From Actinomyces glycerinitolerans (lineage in GTDB: Bacteria > Actinomycetota > Actinomycetes > Actinomycetales > Actinomycetaceae): 64,000 bases of DNA. The DNA lies in assembly GCF_900098745.1 (NCBI RefSeq), contig NZ_FQTT01000009.1:245117-309116 (forward strand), written 5' to 3'. Position 1 is the stretch's first letter. Every line of letters starts with the position of its first letter. Under the pieces are notes generated by a model. The model saw only the letters and a program-made list of their open reading frames with translations. It was not told the DNA's origin and did not search any database. Both the position numbers and the translations under genes were made by a program. Positions 26,164 to 35,565 of the stretch are shown here, one piece after another.

Positions 26164-28425
26164 TCAGTGAGTCGGGGTAGGTGTGGGCTCCGCGGTCGAC
26201 GACGAGGTCGAGGGCCCGGCCGACGGCTCATCGGAAGGCTGCGCCGAGGCCGGGGCCGACGGCTCGGCCTGCCCGTCGGCGGCGGCCCCGGCCTCCAGGG
26301 CCTCACTCACGCAGTTGTCCCAGGCCTCGCGGCCGGCACCCGTCAAGTTGGAGACGTCATACCAGCTGCCGTCCCAGTAGTCGTCCTCGTAGGGATCCGC
26401 ATCCTCTGAACCGTCCTCCGCGGCGGTCTCGGCATTCCGGGCCTCCTCCGCGGCTTCTGCGCAGATATCGGCGGTGTCGCTGTCGATGGCGTCATGCGTC
26501 ATGCCGGGAACCGGGAGCCCGTCGTGGGAGTTGCCGTTGGCGTCCACCCAGTACCAGACGATCCACACCTCGTTGTTCTGGTTCCCGTACCAGGTCACTT
26601 CGCTGGGCTGCTCGGCTACGCGCACCTCTCCCGTGCCCATCTCAATGTCGAGCATCAGGGCGGTTCCGGAGGTCCGGGCCGCCGGTGAGACGACCGAACT
26701 GGTCTCGTCCATGCTCAGGCGCGCGACGGCGTAGTTGTTGACGCTGCTCCCGTCGACCCGAAAGCGGTCCTCCTGCCAGTAGCCGCCGTCGCTGACCGGC
26801 TGGCCGTCGACGAGCCAGTCGTCCTTGAAGTCGGCGGTGAACTCACCCATGCCCACCTCCGCGTCAACGGCCAGGTTCTGGCCCGTGATGGTGCGCACCG
26901 TGACCTCGCCGACGCCGACGCTGAGCCGCGCCCGCGTGTGCGGTTCGGCGCCGGCCGGCATGTCGCGCAGGTCAAGCACGATGCTTCCTACCGCGTAGTC
27001 GCCCAGGCTTACCACGTTCGCGTTGCCATCGGCGGCGGTCAGCTGCGGCTCCAGGTCGGCCCAGGTCAACGTGACGGTGTTGGTGGTGCCACCGCGGGTG
27101 GTGCTGCGTGCGCTCAGGGCACCCTCTGGCATGCTGGTGCCGATCGCCAGTACGGGCACGGCCACCATCACGGCGAGCCAGCCCGTGGCGGTCATCCAGC
27201 CGCCGCGGCGCCCACGCAGGGCACTGATGATGACGCCCGCTCCCAGCAGCGCGGTGACGGTGCCGACCATGGCGAAGCCCGCCGCCAGCGGACCCATGCC
27301 GCCGGTCGAACAGGTCAGCACGATCACGGCGATGCAGCAGCAGGCAATGCCCATAATCGCCAGCCCCAGGCGTCGACCCGGCCCGGGACGACGGGGCCGC
27401 ACCGGCCGGACGGGACGGGGAGCGACGTAAGTCGGCCGGCGCACCGCCGACGCCGGTGAGCCGGGCGCGGCCGTCGGCCTGGTCGCGGCGCGGCCGGCAC
27501 CGGCCTGTGCGGGCATGGGGCGAGTGGGGCCCGACGCCGTCGGGCCGGGCATGCCCGCGGGTGCGTTGTGCGCCGCGTCTGCGCGCACGGCGCCGTCTGC
27601 CCCACCGGCTGCCCGCGCGGCAGCGGCGTAAGGGGTGGCGTGTGCCGCGGGGGCCCCGGGGGGCGGCGTCCTCACCTGCGGCCCCGCCGCCGGTGGAGCG
27701 GCGTAGGGCATGCCGGCGCCCGGCGTCGGTGAGCCCGGGGAGCCCGGAGCCGGCGGCTTTTGACGCTGCCGTCGCTGGAAGACGCGGTAGGCCCAATACA
27801 CCAGCCCCACCATCAGGCAGGTCCACACCACGGGCCAGAACCCGTTGTACAGGTCCGATTCGGCCAGGCCGGTGATGTACCAGGAGGGGACCAGGCCGTG
27901 GTCGAGCAGCACCCAGCCGGCGATGAAGGTGGCCAGCGCTCCGGCGAGTCCGGCGTCGAAGTCACCGCCGACAGCCTGCTCCAAGTGGATACGGTCGTCG
28001 GACTCCTCGGGCATGAGCGCCCAGCCCAGGCCGTACAGCACCAGCCCGATGCCGCTGAAGATGGTCAACACCAGCCAGATGCAACGCACCAGGGTGGGAT
28101 CCAGGCCGAGGCGGCGGGCGACCCCGCCGGCAACGCCACCGATCCAGCGCTCATTGGTGCGCACCAGGCCGGTGCGGCGCAGAGACTCGAAGAACCCCGC
28201 CGATGCCGGCCGGTGCGGGGGCACGGGCGCGCCGGCGTCGGGCGGGAAGGCGCCCTGCGGCGGCACGCCCCCAGGTGGCACAGCACCCGGCGGCATGTCG
28301 TCCGCGGGGACCGTGCCCGGCGGAGGCACCGGCCCACCGGAGGACTCGGGTTGTCCGGCACCGGGGCTGGGCGCCCGGTCTTGCGGCTGGTCGGCGGGCG
28401 GCTCGGTAGGGGGCACTTCACTCAT
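26164..28425 (-). CDS. PspC-domain membrane protein with LiaF-like C-terminus
   Basis: A 753-residue membrane protein. A Pro-rich N-terminus (about 85 residues) leads to a PspC domain with RTNERWIGGVAGGVARRLG and a hydrophobic hairpin. Three to five further membrane segments follow, with a long Pro/Ala-rich loop of about 150 residues between them. The C-terminal 280 residues resemble the LiaF-type 'cell wall-active antibiotics response' beta domain (VSLGDYAVGSIVLDLRD, VGVGEVTVRT, VGMGEFTAD: repeated V-G-x-G-E/D patterns). The last 40 residues are Ser/Pro-rich. The ATG at 28425 was chosen over an upstream one at 28563 because it leaves room for a shared divergent promoter with the kinase gene at 28562. 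It probably senses or tunes envelope stress with that kinase. Confidence 0.82.
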   Translation of the reverse strand: MSEVPPTEPPADQPQDRAPSPGAGQPESSGGPVPPPGTVPADDMPPGAVPPGGVPPQGAFPPDAGAPVPPHRPASAGFFESLRRTGLVRTNERWIGGVAGGVARRLGLDPTLVRCIWLVLTIFSGIGLVLYGLGWALMPEESDDRIHLEQAVGGDFDAGLAGALATFIAGWVLLDHGLVPSWYITGLAESDLYNGFWPVVWTCLMVGLVYWAYRVFQRRQRQKPPAPGSPGSPTPGAGMPYAAPPAAGPQVRTPPPGAPAAHATPYAAAARAAGGADGAVRADAAHNAPAGMPGPTASGPTRPMPAQAGAGRAATRPTAAPGSPASAVRRPTYVAPRPVRPVRPRRPGPGRRLGLAIMGIACCCIAVIVLTCSTGGMGPLAAGFAMVGTVTALLGAGVIISALRGRRGGWMTATGWLAVMVAVPVLAIGTSMPEGALSARSTTRGGTTNTVTLTWADLEPQLTAADGNANVVSLGDYAVGSIVLDLRDMPAGAEPHTRARLSVGVGEVTVRTITGQNLAVDAEVGMGEFTADFKDDWLVDGQPVSDGGYWQEDRFRVDGSSVNNYAVARLSMDETSSVVSPAARTSGTALMLDIEMGTGEVRVAEQPSEVTWYGNQNNEVWIVWYWVDANGNSHDGLPVPGMTHDAIDSDTADICAEAAEEARNAETAAEDGSEDADPYEDDYWDGSWYDVSNLTGAGREAWDNCVSEALEAGAAADGQAEPSAPASAQPSDEPSAGPSTSSSTAEPTPTPTH

Positions 28426-28561
28426 GGCCCCATCCTCGGCGCCCCGGCGGCTCCAACGCGATGGGGGGCTCCCCTGAGTCGCCCCCGATTCTCCCGCCCG
28501 AGTCCCTGAATTCCGTTTACGGACCTGCCTGGAGGACGGTTCCGCGTGCCAACATGGGGGC

Positions 28562-29974
28562 ATGACCCAGACCGCCTCCGGCGCGCCCTCCGCATTCGGG
28601 GACCGGTCTGCGTCCGCGTCCTCGCAGCAGCTGCCGACGCCGACCGCCGCTCCGGTGGGCGCCGGCGCGGGGGCGCCGTCGCCCGGTCGTCCCCCGCTGC
28701 TGCGCCCGCCCTACCGGGCCGCAGCGCCGTGCCCGTCGCGGGTCGTCGCCGGCGTATGCGCGGGGATGGCCGTTCACCTGGGGCTGCCGGTCGGCGTCGT
28801 GCGGCTGGCCATGGTGCTGGCGGCGACCATGAGCGGCGCCGGCGTCCTGCTGTACCTACTGCTGTGGGCATTCGTGCCCACTGGCAACCCGCTCAGCCCG
28901 GCACCGCTGCCGCCCGCGCGAGCCCGACTGGCCGCCCGGTTGGCGGGCCGCACCGCCGATCGGCCGCTGCTGACGCCCAGGCTGCGCGGCCTGGTCGGCG
29001 GCGGCTCCCTGCTGCTGGCCGCCGCCATGATTGCCGCCTGGCGGGAGGGCGTGTTCACCGGTGGCGCCGGCCTGCTGCTACCGCTGATCCTGATCGCCTC
29101 CGGCGCCGCCCTGGCCTGGTCCCAGGCCGACGCCGTCACCGGCCCGGAACGGGACTCCGGCACCATCGTGCGCCTGGCCGGGGGCGTGCTGCTGGCGGCC
29201 GCCGGCGTCCTGCTGCTGATCGGCGACGACGTCCCGCCGCGTGAGCTGGTCAAAGGCGCCCTGACCGGTGGCGCCCTGGTGGCGGGCATCGGCCTGGTCC
29301 TGGCGCCCCTGTGGCTGCGCACCAATCGCGCCCTGTCGGACACCCGTGCCGCCGAGGCCCGCGAGGCCGAGCGCGCCGACATCGCCGCCCACCTGCACGA
29401 CTCCGTGCTGCAAACCCTCACCCTGATCCGCAAGCGCGCCGACGATCCCGAGACGGTGGCGCGTCTGGCCCGCTCCCAGGAGCGCGAACTGCGCGCCTGG
29501 CTGTACACCGACCGCCCCGAGGCCGCCACCTCCACCGCCGACGTCCTGCGCGAGCTGGCGGCCGAGATCGAGGATCGCCACGGCGTCGAGGTTGAGCTCG
29601 TGATCGTGGGGGACCGGCCCCCGGACGCGGCAACGGAGGTCGTGGTCGCCGCCGCCCGGGAGGCGCTGTCCAACGCCGTGCGCCACGGCACCCCGCCGGT
29701 GAGCGCCTACGCCGAGATCGCCGCCGCCCACCTGGACGTGTTCGTCCGCGACCATGGTGCCGGCTTCGACCTGGCGGAGGTCGCCCCCGACCGACACGGC
29801 GTGAAGGAGTCGATCATCGGGCGCATGGAACGCCATGGCGGCCGTGCCACCGTGCGCTGCCGCGAGAGCGGCACCGAGGTACACCTGTCCCTGGCCACAC
29901 CGGTCGGCCCGGCCACGCCTGCCTCGCCGTCGCCCGCGTCCGGAGCCTCGGCCGGGCCGGCCTCCCCGCACTGA
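28562..29974 (+). CDS. PspC-domain sensor histidine kinase (NarL/DesK type)
   Basis: A 470-residue sensor kinase. Residues about 45-105 form a PspC domain (PSRVVAGVCAGMAVHLGLP) followed by four to five membrane helices. The HisKA_3 region has ERADIAAHLHDSVLQTL, whose HDSVLQTL His is the phosphorylation site (about residue 280). The HATPase domain has EALSNAVRHG (N box) and VRDHGAGFDL (G1 box). It is followed by the response regulator gene at 30045, 70 bases on. The divergent PspC protein at 26164 shares the same sensory fold, so the three probably form one envelope-stress circuit. Confidence 0.92.
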   Translation: MTQTASGAPSAFGDRSASASSQQLPTPTAAPVGAGAGAPSPGRPPLLRPPYRAAAPCPSRVVAGVCAGMAVHLGLPVGVVRLAMVLAATMSGAGVLLYLLLWAFVPTGNPLSPAPLPPARARLAARLAGRTADRPLLTPRLRGLVGGGSLLLAAAMIAAWREGVFTGGAGLLLPLILIASGAALAWSQADAVTGPERDSGTIVRLAGGVLLAAAGVLLLIGDDVPPRELVKGALTGGALVAGIGLVLAPLWLRTNRALSDTRAAEAREAERADIAAHLHDSVLQTLTLIRKRADDPETVARLARSQERELRAWLYTDRPEAATSTADVLRELAAEIEDRHGVEVELVIVGDRPPDAATEVVVAAAREALSNAVRHGTPPVSAYAEIAAAHLDVFVRDHGAGFDLAEVAPDRHGVKESIIGRMERHGGRATVRCRESGTEVHLSLATPVGPATPASPSPASGASAGPASPH

Positions 29975-30044
29975 CGGCCCACGTCGTCGCCCGCCCTCGT
30001 CCAGAACGCAGCCGCCCACTCCCATCCAGAACCAGGAGTTCCCC

Positions 30045-30737
30045 GTGACCCAGCCGCCCGCCTCCGATCAGCCCGAACAGCCCCCGCTGCGCATCCTCGT
30101 CGTCGACGACCACGCCCTGGTGCGCGCCGGCGTGCGCGCCGAGCTTGCCGCCGACGCCCCCGACCTGGAGGTGATCGCCGAGGCCGACGACGTCGAGGGC
30201 GCCATCGCCGCCGTTCACGCCCTGACCCCCGACGTGGTCCTGCTGGACGTGCACCTGCCCGGCGGCAACGGCGGGGGAGGGGCCGAGGTCGTCACCGCCT
30301 GCCGGGACGTGCCCGCCACCCGCTTCTTGGCCCTGTCGGTATCCGACGCCTCAGAGGACGTCGTGGGCGTGATCCGTGCCGGCGCTCGCGGCTACGTCAC
30401 CAAGGCCATCTCCTCAACCGACCTGGCGCAGGCGGTGCGGCGCGTCGCTGTGGGGGACGCCGCCTTCTCCCCACGGCTCGCCGGCTTCGTGCTGGACGCC
30501 TTCGGTGCCGGGGCGGGGGAGGTCGCGGTGGCCGACTCCGAACTGGATCGGCTCTCCGCCCGCGAGCGCGAGGTCATGCGCCTGATCGCCCGCGGCTACA
30601 CCTACAAGGAGTGCGCCGCGGAGCTGTTCATCTCCGTCAAGACGGTGGAGACCCACGTGTCCGCCGTGTTGCGCAAGCTGCAGCTGTCCAACCGCAACGA
30701 GCTCACCCGCTGGGCCGCCGCCCGCCGCATCGTGTAG
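30045..30737 (+). CDS. NarL/LuxR-family response regulator
   Basis: A 230-residue response regulator partnered with the kinase at 28562. The receiver domain has ILVVDDHALVRAGVR at the start, the phospho-acceptor Asp in DVVLLDVHLPGGNG, and the Lys in GYVTKAI. The LuxR helix-turn-helix is LSAREREVMRLIARGYTYKE followed by LFISVKTVETHVS. The GTG at 30045 follows CCAGGAGTT and gives the normal N-terminus; an in-frame ATG at 29835 lies inside the kinase gene and is rejected. In NarL-type systems it activates genes such as the divergent PspC gene. Confidence 0.93.
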   Translation: MTQPPASDQPEQPPLRILVVDDHALVRAGVRAELAADAPDLEVIAEADDVEGAIAAVHALTPDVVLLDVHLPGGNGGGGAEVVTACRDVPATRFLALSVSDASEDVVGVIRAGARGYVTKAISSTDLAQAVRRVAVGDAAFSPRLAGFVLDAFGAGAGEVAVADSELDRLSAREREVMRLIARGYTYKECAAELFISVKTVETHVSAVLRKLQLSNRNELTRWAAARRIV

Positions 30738-30892
30738 CCGACGAGCCGTCGTCGACCACGCCCCGTGACGCGCATCCGTGCTCGGGGAAGGCAGCCGGGT
30801 CCTGCCGCCCTGGAACCGGTCATCCGGAAACGGTAGGCTGCTGGTACGCCCGGAGCGGCGGCTTCCTGGGCAGGCGGAGCGAGGTGGGAGGT

Positions 30893-31261
30893 ATGGAGGA
30901 CTTCCTGGCGGGCATGCTGATGACCGTGGTCTTCGCCGCCAGCGGTGTTCTAGTCACCGTCATCGGTGTCAAGATGAAACGCGGGACCCTCAAACCGAAC
31001 TCCTTTGCGGGGGTACGCATCCCCCGTGCCTACCGCTCCGAGGAGGACTGGTATCAAATCCAGTCGGCCTGTGCGAACGCCGTACTGCTGCTGGGCTTCA
31101 TATGCTTCGACTCCGCCGTGCTGTTCGTGATTCAGGCGTTCCTGCCTGAAATCATCCCGTTCGTAGTTCCGGTAGTCATAATGCTGATACAAATGGTTCT
31201 CGGCATTGCCCTGATTTGGTACGCAGCCTTGACCGCGGGCAAGGAATCGCCCAAGCGCTGA
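30893..31261 (+). CDS. SdpI-family-like small membrane protein
   Basis: A 122-residue protein with three hydrophobic helices. The soluble loop after the first helix has KMKRGTLKPNSFAGVRIPRAYRSEEDWY, of which NSFAGVR and the spaced Trp are the signature of SdpI/YhfL-type proteins (relatives of the Bacillus SdpI immunity protein). A good ribosome site (GGTGGGAGG) precedes the ATG. It sits alone between the response regulator and tsaC. In Bacillus SdpI protects against the SdpC toxin, but actinobacterial relatives have no known role. No toxin gene is next to it. Confidence 0.8.
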   Translation: MEDFLAGMLMTVVFAASGVLVTVIGVKMKRGTLKPNSFAGVRIPRAYRSEEDWYQIQSACANAVLLLGFICFDSAVLFVIQAFLPEIIPFVVPVVIMLIQMVLGIALIWYAALTAGKESPKR

Positions 31262-31309
31262 GCCGGTGACCGCGGCGCGTGCGCGCGTGACGGGGTGAAT
31301 CGTGCGAAG

Positions 31310-31993
31310 ATGACGGCCGTGACCCAGCAGGCCCCTTCGGACTCGATGCCCGAGCAGATCGCCAGGGCCGCCGCACACGTCGCCGCCGGCGGACTACTGG
31401 CACTGCCCACCGACACCGTCTACGGCCTGGGCGTGCGCGCCGACGACGCGGACGCCGTCTCCCGCCTGCTGGCCGCCAAGGGTCGTGGCCGCAGCATGCC
31501 GCCGCCCGTGCTGATCGCCGGCCTGTCCCAGCTCGACGGCGTCGTCGCCCACGTCCCGGAGGCGGCCCGTGCCCTCATGGAGACCTTCTGGCCCGGAGCG
31601 CTCACCCTCGTACTCGACGCCGCGCCGAGCCTCGGCTGGGACCTTGGGGAGACCGGCGGCACGATCGCCGTGCGCATGCCCGACCACCCTCTGGCCCTGG
31701 CCCTGCTGCACGCCACCGGCCCCATGGCCGTCACCAGCGCCAATGCCACGGGACGGCCCCCGGCCACCGACGCCGCCGGAGTGCGCGCCGCCTTCCCGGG
31801 GCGCGTCGTCGACGCCGGGGACGCTGCCGCAGGCCGGCCCGCAACCGCGGACATACTCCTGCTCGACGGCGGCCCCACCCCAGGCTCGGTACCCTCCACC
31901 ATCGTCTCCCTGGCCGGGACGGCCGCGCAGGCCCCCGCGGTGCTGCGGGAGGGTGTCATCACCCGCGCGCGATTGGAGGGCGTGGACGCATGA
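31310..31993 (+). CDS. tsaC: Threonylcarbamoyl-AMP synthase (Sua5/YrdC/TsaC)
   Basis: A 227-residue YrdC-domain enzyme that makes threonylcarbamoyl-AMP for the t6A modification of ANN-decoding tRNAs. LLALPTDTVYGLGV near residue 33 is the nucleotide-binding entry. FWPGALTLVLD, VRMPDHPLA and VTSANATGRPP are conserved blocks, and STIVSL near the end binds ATP. An in-frame ATG at 31295 and a GTG at 31319 are other possible starts. Its stop overlaps the wecA ATG by 4 bases. The tsaC-wecA-atp order is common in actinobacteria. Confidence 0.9.
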   Translation: MTAVTQQAPSDSMPEQIARAAAHVAAGGLLALPTDTVYGLGVRADDADAVSRLLAAKGRGRSMPPPVLIAGLSQLDGVVAHVPEAARALMETFWPGALTLVLDAAPSLGWDLGETGGTIAVRMPDHPLALALLHATGPMAVTSANATGRPPATDAAGVRAAFPGRVVDAGDAAAGRPATADILLLDGGPTPGSVPSTIVSLAGTAAQAPAVLREGVITRARLEGVDA

Positions 31994-33138
31994 GGGTCTA
32001 TCTGCTCGTGCTGCTGGTCGCCGCGGTCGTCACCTATGTGGCCGTGCCGATCGTGCGTCACCTCGCCCTGGTCAGCGGTGCCCTCACCCCGGTACGGGCG
32101 CGGGACGTGCACTCCAAGCCGATCCCGCGGCTGGGGGGTGTGGCCATGTTCGCCGGCTTCGCCACCGCGATGGTGGTCGCCTCCCAGGTGCCCTACCTGT
32201 CCCGCGTCATCGACTCCTCGGCCTGGGCGGTGGTGCTGGGGGCGGGCCTGGTGTGCGTCCTCGGGGTTATCGACGACCTGTGGGAGCTTGACTGGATGAC
32301 GAAGCTCGTGGGGCAGGTGCTGGCGGCCGGCGTCATGGCGTGGCAGGGCGTGCAGCTGATCACCTTCCCCGTCGGCGGGCTGACCATCGGCTCCTCGCGG
32401 CTGTCCCTGTTCTCGACCATCATCGTGGTCCTAGCGGTCATCAACGCCGTCAACTTCGTCGACGGCCTGGACGGGCTGGCCGCCGGCATCATCGGCATCG
32501 GCGCCTCCGCCTTCTTCCTGTACGTCTACGTGCTGACCCGCCACACCTCCCCGGAGTCCTACACCTCCCTGGCGGCCACCGTGATGGCGGCCCTGATCGG
32601 CATCTGCTTGGGATTCCTGCCCCACAACTTTCATCCCGCCACCATCTTCATGGGCGACTCCGGCTCCATGCAGCTGGGGCTGATCAGTGCCGCCGGCACC
32701 ATCATCGTCACCGGGCAGATCGACCCGGGCACGCTCGGGGGGCCGACGGCGGTGCCCGTGTTCCTGCCGGTGCTCATCCCCCTGGCGGTGCTGCTGCTGC
32801 CGCTGATGGACATGATCATGGCGATCGTGCGCCGCACCCGCGCCGGCCACAGCCCCTTCCACCCCGACCGCATGCACATGCACCATCGTCTGCTCGCCGC
32901 CGGCCACTCCCACCGCCGTGCCGTGCTGGTGATGTACGTGTGGGCCGCCGTCGCCGCGTACTCCGTGGCGGCCATGGCCTTCTTCCCCCTGCGCTGGGTC
33001 CTGGCGGGCGCCGCCGTCGGTGTGGTCCTCGCCCTGGTGGTGACGGCGGACCTGATGCCCGGCGTCCGCGTCGCCTGGACGCGTCACCTGGGCGCCCGCC
33101 ACGCCCGCCCCCGACGCGTCAGGGGGGAGCGGCGTTGA
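31990..33138 (+). CDS. wecA: Polyprenyl-phosphate GlcNAc-1-phosphate transferase (WecA/TagO/Rfe)
   Basis: A 382-residue multi-helix membrane enzyme of the MraY/WecA family. It starts cell-wall glycopolymer synthesis by moving a HexNAc-1-phosphate to the polyprenyl carrier. SKPIPRLGGVAMF near residue 40 and LGVIDDLWELD (the DD motif) near 95 are hallmarks. VNFVDGLDGLAAG near 155 is the catalytic Asp motif, FMGDSGSMQLG near 225 is the next, and the HHRLLAAGHSHR loop near 300 separates WecA from MraY. It overlaps tsaC by 4 bases and the AtpI-like gene by 4. Its product may be polymerised and then attached by LCP enzymes such as that at 19339. Confidence 0.92.
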   Translation: MRVYLLVLLVAAVVTYVAVPIVRHLALVSGALTPVRARDVHSKPIPRLGGVAMFAGFATAMVVASQVPYLSRVIDSSAWAVVLGAGLVCVLGVIDDLWELDWMTKLVGQVLAAGVMAWQGVQLITFPVGGLTIGSSRLSLFSTIIVVLAVINAVNFVDGLDGLAAGIIGIGASAFFLYVYVLTRHTSPESYTSLAATVMAALIGICLGFLPHNFHPATIFMGDSGSMQLGLISAAGTIIVTGQIDPGTLGGPTAVPVFLPVLIPLAVLLLPLMDMIMAIVRRTRAGHSPFHPDRMHMHHRLLAAGHSHRRAVLVMYVWAAVAAYSVAAMAFFPLRWVLAGAAVGVVLALVVTADLMPGVRVAWTRHLGARHARPRRVRGERR

Positions 33139-33611
33139 AGCAGAGGCGGGGGCCGAGCCAGAAGCGGTCCTTATCGCAGCGGATGTCGCAGCAGTCCCTG
33201 TTCCGCCGCACCGCGGTGCGCGTCGCCTGGGCGGGCGGTGTGATTGCCGCGGTCGCGTTGATTGCCGGCGCCCTGGCGGGCGGTGGCGCCTGGGCCGGGG
33301 CGGCGTGGGGTGCCCTGACCGGGGTTCTGCTGACCGTCGTCACCGTCATCGCCCTGCTCATCCCCTGGGACCGCTTCCCCATGCTCGCGTCGGCCGGGGT
33401 AATGGTCTCCTTCGCCGCGAAGATCCTCGTGGTGATCGGCGTGGTGCTGGTGCTCGGAGCGCACCGCGGTGCGCTGGCGCCGGGCTGGTTCTTCTGTGCC
33501 TTCGCCGCGGTGCTGCTGGGGGTGACCGTCGTCGAGGTCGTCTCGCTCGGCTCCGGCAGCCATGCGCCCTCAGGGCGTCCCGCGGGCAACGACTCGGATG
33601 ATGAGACCTAA
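33135..33611 (+). CDS. AtpI-like membrane protein
   Basis: A 158-residue protein with four hydrophobic helices starting at about residue 35. The first 30 residues are Arg/Lys/Ser-rich. It lies where actinobacterial genomes put an AtpI-like gene, between wecA and atpB. The start is probably TTG at 33135 (AGGGGGGAGC before it), overlapping the wecA stop; an ATG at 33183 is the alternative. AtpI helps assemble the c-ring in other bacteria. The sequence is weakly conserved, so the name rests mainly on position and topology. Confidence 0.72.
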   Translation: MKQRRGPSQKRSLSQRMSQQSLFRRTAVRVAWAGGVIAAVALIAGALAGGGAWAGAAWGALTGVLLTVVTVIALLIPWDRFPMLASAGVMVSFAAKILVVIGVVLVLGAHRGALAPGWFFCAFAAVLLGVTVVEVVSLGSGSHAPSGRPAGNDSDDET

Positions 33612-33736
33612 AGACTTAGGCGCGTCGGCGTGCCGAAGCGTGCCCGGCACCGTCACCTGCATCCGGGAGGCGCAATCCTCGACCGCCATGCAACGGAATC
33701 CGGGGGCACGGGCGTGCGACCGGCGCCGAAGCGGGG

Positions 33737-33879
33737 TAGGGTCACTGCACCATGAGGGGAGTACCATGACCGCCAGGTGCCGGCGCTGGAGGCGGTGGCA
33801 GATGCCATCGGGCACCGCCGCTGCGGCGCGCCGCGGTAACATCCCGCAGTCCGCAATCATTCCTGAGGAGGTCCGGTGA
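33737..33879 (+). other. Possible promoter and short upstream ORF (37 codons) before atpB
   Basis: The 264-base gap between the AtpI-like gene and atpB has a -10-like TAGGGT at 33737-33742, followed 10 bases later by an ATG at 33752 that opens a 5-codon frame (MRGVP) overlapping an ATG at 33766. That second frame runs 37 codons, Arg/Trp-rich at first (RCRRWRRWQ) and ends at a TGA (33877-33879) overlapping the atpB GTG. The GAGGAGG ribosome site of atpB lies inside it. This could couple atpB translation to a leader peptide, or be chance. No known peptide family is recognised. Confidence 0.35.
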
Positions 33880-34700
33880 CAACGAGCGCGATCCTCGCAT
33901 CCGGTCTGGCCGCGATCGTCCCGGCAGCGGACGAGGGCGGCTTCGAACCCCCCTCGATCGACGACTTCTATCCCGAGCCCTTCGCCTTCCTGGGCACGCC
34001 CTTCGAGCTCAACCGGGTCATGCTGGTGCGCATCATCATGACGCTGGTGCTGGTGGCTCTGTTCGGCATCGGCGCGTCCCGCGCCAAGGTGGTGCCGGGG
34101 CGGATGCAGAACGCGCTGGAGATGCTGCTGGAGTTCGTCCGCAAGAACATTGCGGTGGAGATCCTCGGCGAGAAATACGGCAAGCGCTACACCCCGATCA
34201 TCACCACGATCTTCCTGGGCGTGTTCTTCCTGAACCTCTCCGGCGTGATACCCGGCCTGCAGATCGCCTCCACCGGCGTGGTGGGCATGCCGCTGGTCTT
34301 CGCCATCGTCTCCTACATCGCCTTCATTTACGCGGGTGTACGCACGAACGGGGTCGGGAAGTTCACCCTGCGCTCGCTGGTGCCGGCGGGCGTGCCCGGC
34401 TTCCTGTATCCCCTGATCGTCCCGGTCGAGTTCCTGTCGACCTTCGTGATGCGCCCGTTCACGCTGACCGTCCGACTCATGGCGAACATGATCTCCGGGC
34501 ACCTGCTGCTGTCGCTGTGGTTCCTGGCCACCAACGCACTTTTCGTGTACGCGTCGGCGCAGCTGAAGGCCGTTGGCGTGGTCACTCTGGCGGCGGGTAT
34601 CGTCTTCATCCTGTTCGAGACGTTCATCGCCGCGCTGCAGGCCTACATCTTCGCGCTGCTGTCCGCCGTCTACATCGAATCGTCGGTGCACCTGCACTGA
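33876..34700 (+). CDS. atpB: ATP synthase Fo subunit a
   Basis: The 274-residue stator subunit forming the proton half-channels. The GTG start follows GAGGAGGTCC. The functional Arg is in FTLTVRLMANMISGH, and GFLYPLIVPVEFLSTFVMRP is conserved before it. The last helices end in AALQAYIFALLSAVYI. It is the first gene of the complete operon atpBEFHAGDC. Confidence 0.96.
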   Translation: MTTSAILASGLAAIVPAADEGGFEPPSIDDFYPEPFAFLGTPFELNRVMLVRIIMTLVLVALFGIGASRAKVVPGRMQNALEMLLEFVRKNIAVEILGEKYGKRYTPIITTIFLGVFFLNLSGVIPGLQIASTGVVGMPLVFAIVSYIAFIYAGVRTNGVGKFTLRSLVPAGVPGFLYPLIVPVEFLSTFVMRPFTLTVRLMANMISGHLLLSLWFLATNALFVYASAQLKAVGVVTLAAGIVFILFETFIAALQAYIFALLSAVYIESSVHLH

Positions 34701-34961
<261 letters not shown>

Positions 34962-34980
34962 TCGTTACGGAGTGACCAGC

Positions 34981-35565
34981 ATGTCTGTCGGTACCGTCGT
35001 GCTGCCGGCGGCCGGGACCCAGGAGGGAATTGGTCTGTTCATCCCCGACCTGGCCGACCTGGTTTGGGGCACGATCTGCTTCCTGATCATCGCCGTCGTC
35101 CTGATCAAGTACGCCCTGCCGCGATTCAACGCGGTGCTCGACGAGCGCACCGCGAAGATCGAGGAGGGCCTGGCCCTGACGGAGAAGGCCAAGGAGGAGC
35201 AGTCCGGGGCCGAGGCCCGTGCGGCCCGGCTTGTGGAGGACGCCCGCCTGGAGGCCGCCAAGATCCGCGAGAACGCCCAGGCGGAGGCGGACAAGATCAT
35301 TGCCGACGCCCGTGCCGAGGCCGCCGGCGAGGCCGGCCGCGCCATGGAGGCCGCCGAGCGGCAGATCCAGGCGGACAAGCAGGCCGCCCAGATCTCGCTG
35401 CGTTCCGACGTCGGCCTGCTGGCCACGGACCTGGCGGAGAAGCTCGTCGGTGAGCACCTGTCAGACACGGAGCTGTCCGGTCGCGTCATCGACCGCTTCC
35501 TTGACGAACTCGAGAACGCGCCGGTGAGCCCGGCCTGGTCCGCCAGAGCGGGGTCGGTCCGGTGA
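34981..35565 (+). CDS. atpF: ATP synthase Fo subunit b
   Basis: The 194-residue peripheral stalk subunit. One membrane helix (about 20-42, WGTICFLIIAVVLIKYALP) is followed by a long charged helix rich in Ala, Glu and Lys (ARLEAAKIRENAQAEADKI region) that pairs with the delta subunit. The ATG at 34981 is preferred to the GTG at 34972 because ACGGAG is then properly spaced. The last 4 bases overlap the start of atpH. Confidence 0.95.
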   Translation: MSVGTVVLPAAGTQEGIGLFIPDLADLVWGTICFLIIAVVLIKYALPRFNAVLDERTAKIEEGLALTEKAKEEQSGAEARAARLVEDARLEAAKIRENAQAEADKIIADARAEAAGEAGRAMEAAERQIQADKQAAQISLRSDVGLLATDLAEKLVGEHLSDTELSGRVIDRFLDELENAPVSPAWSARAGSVR

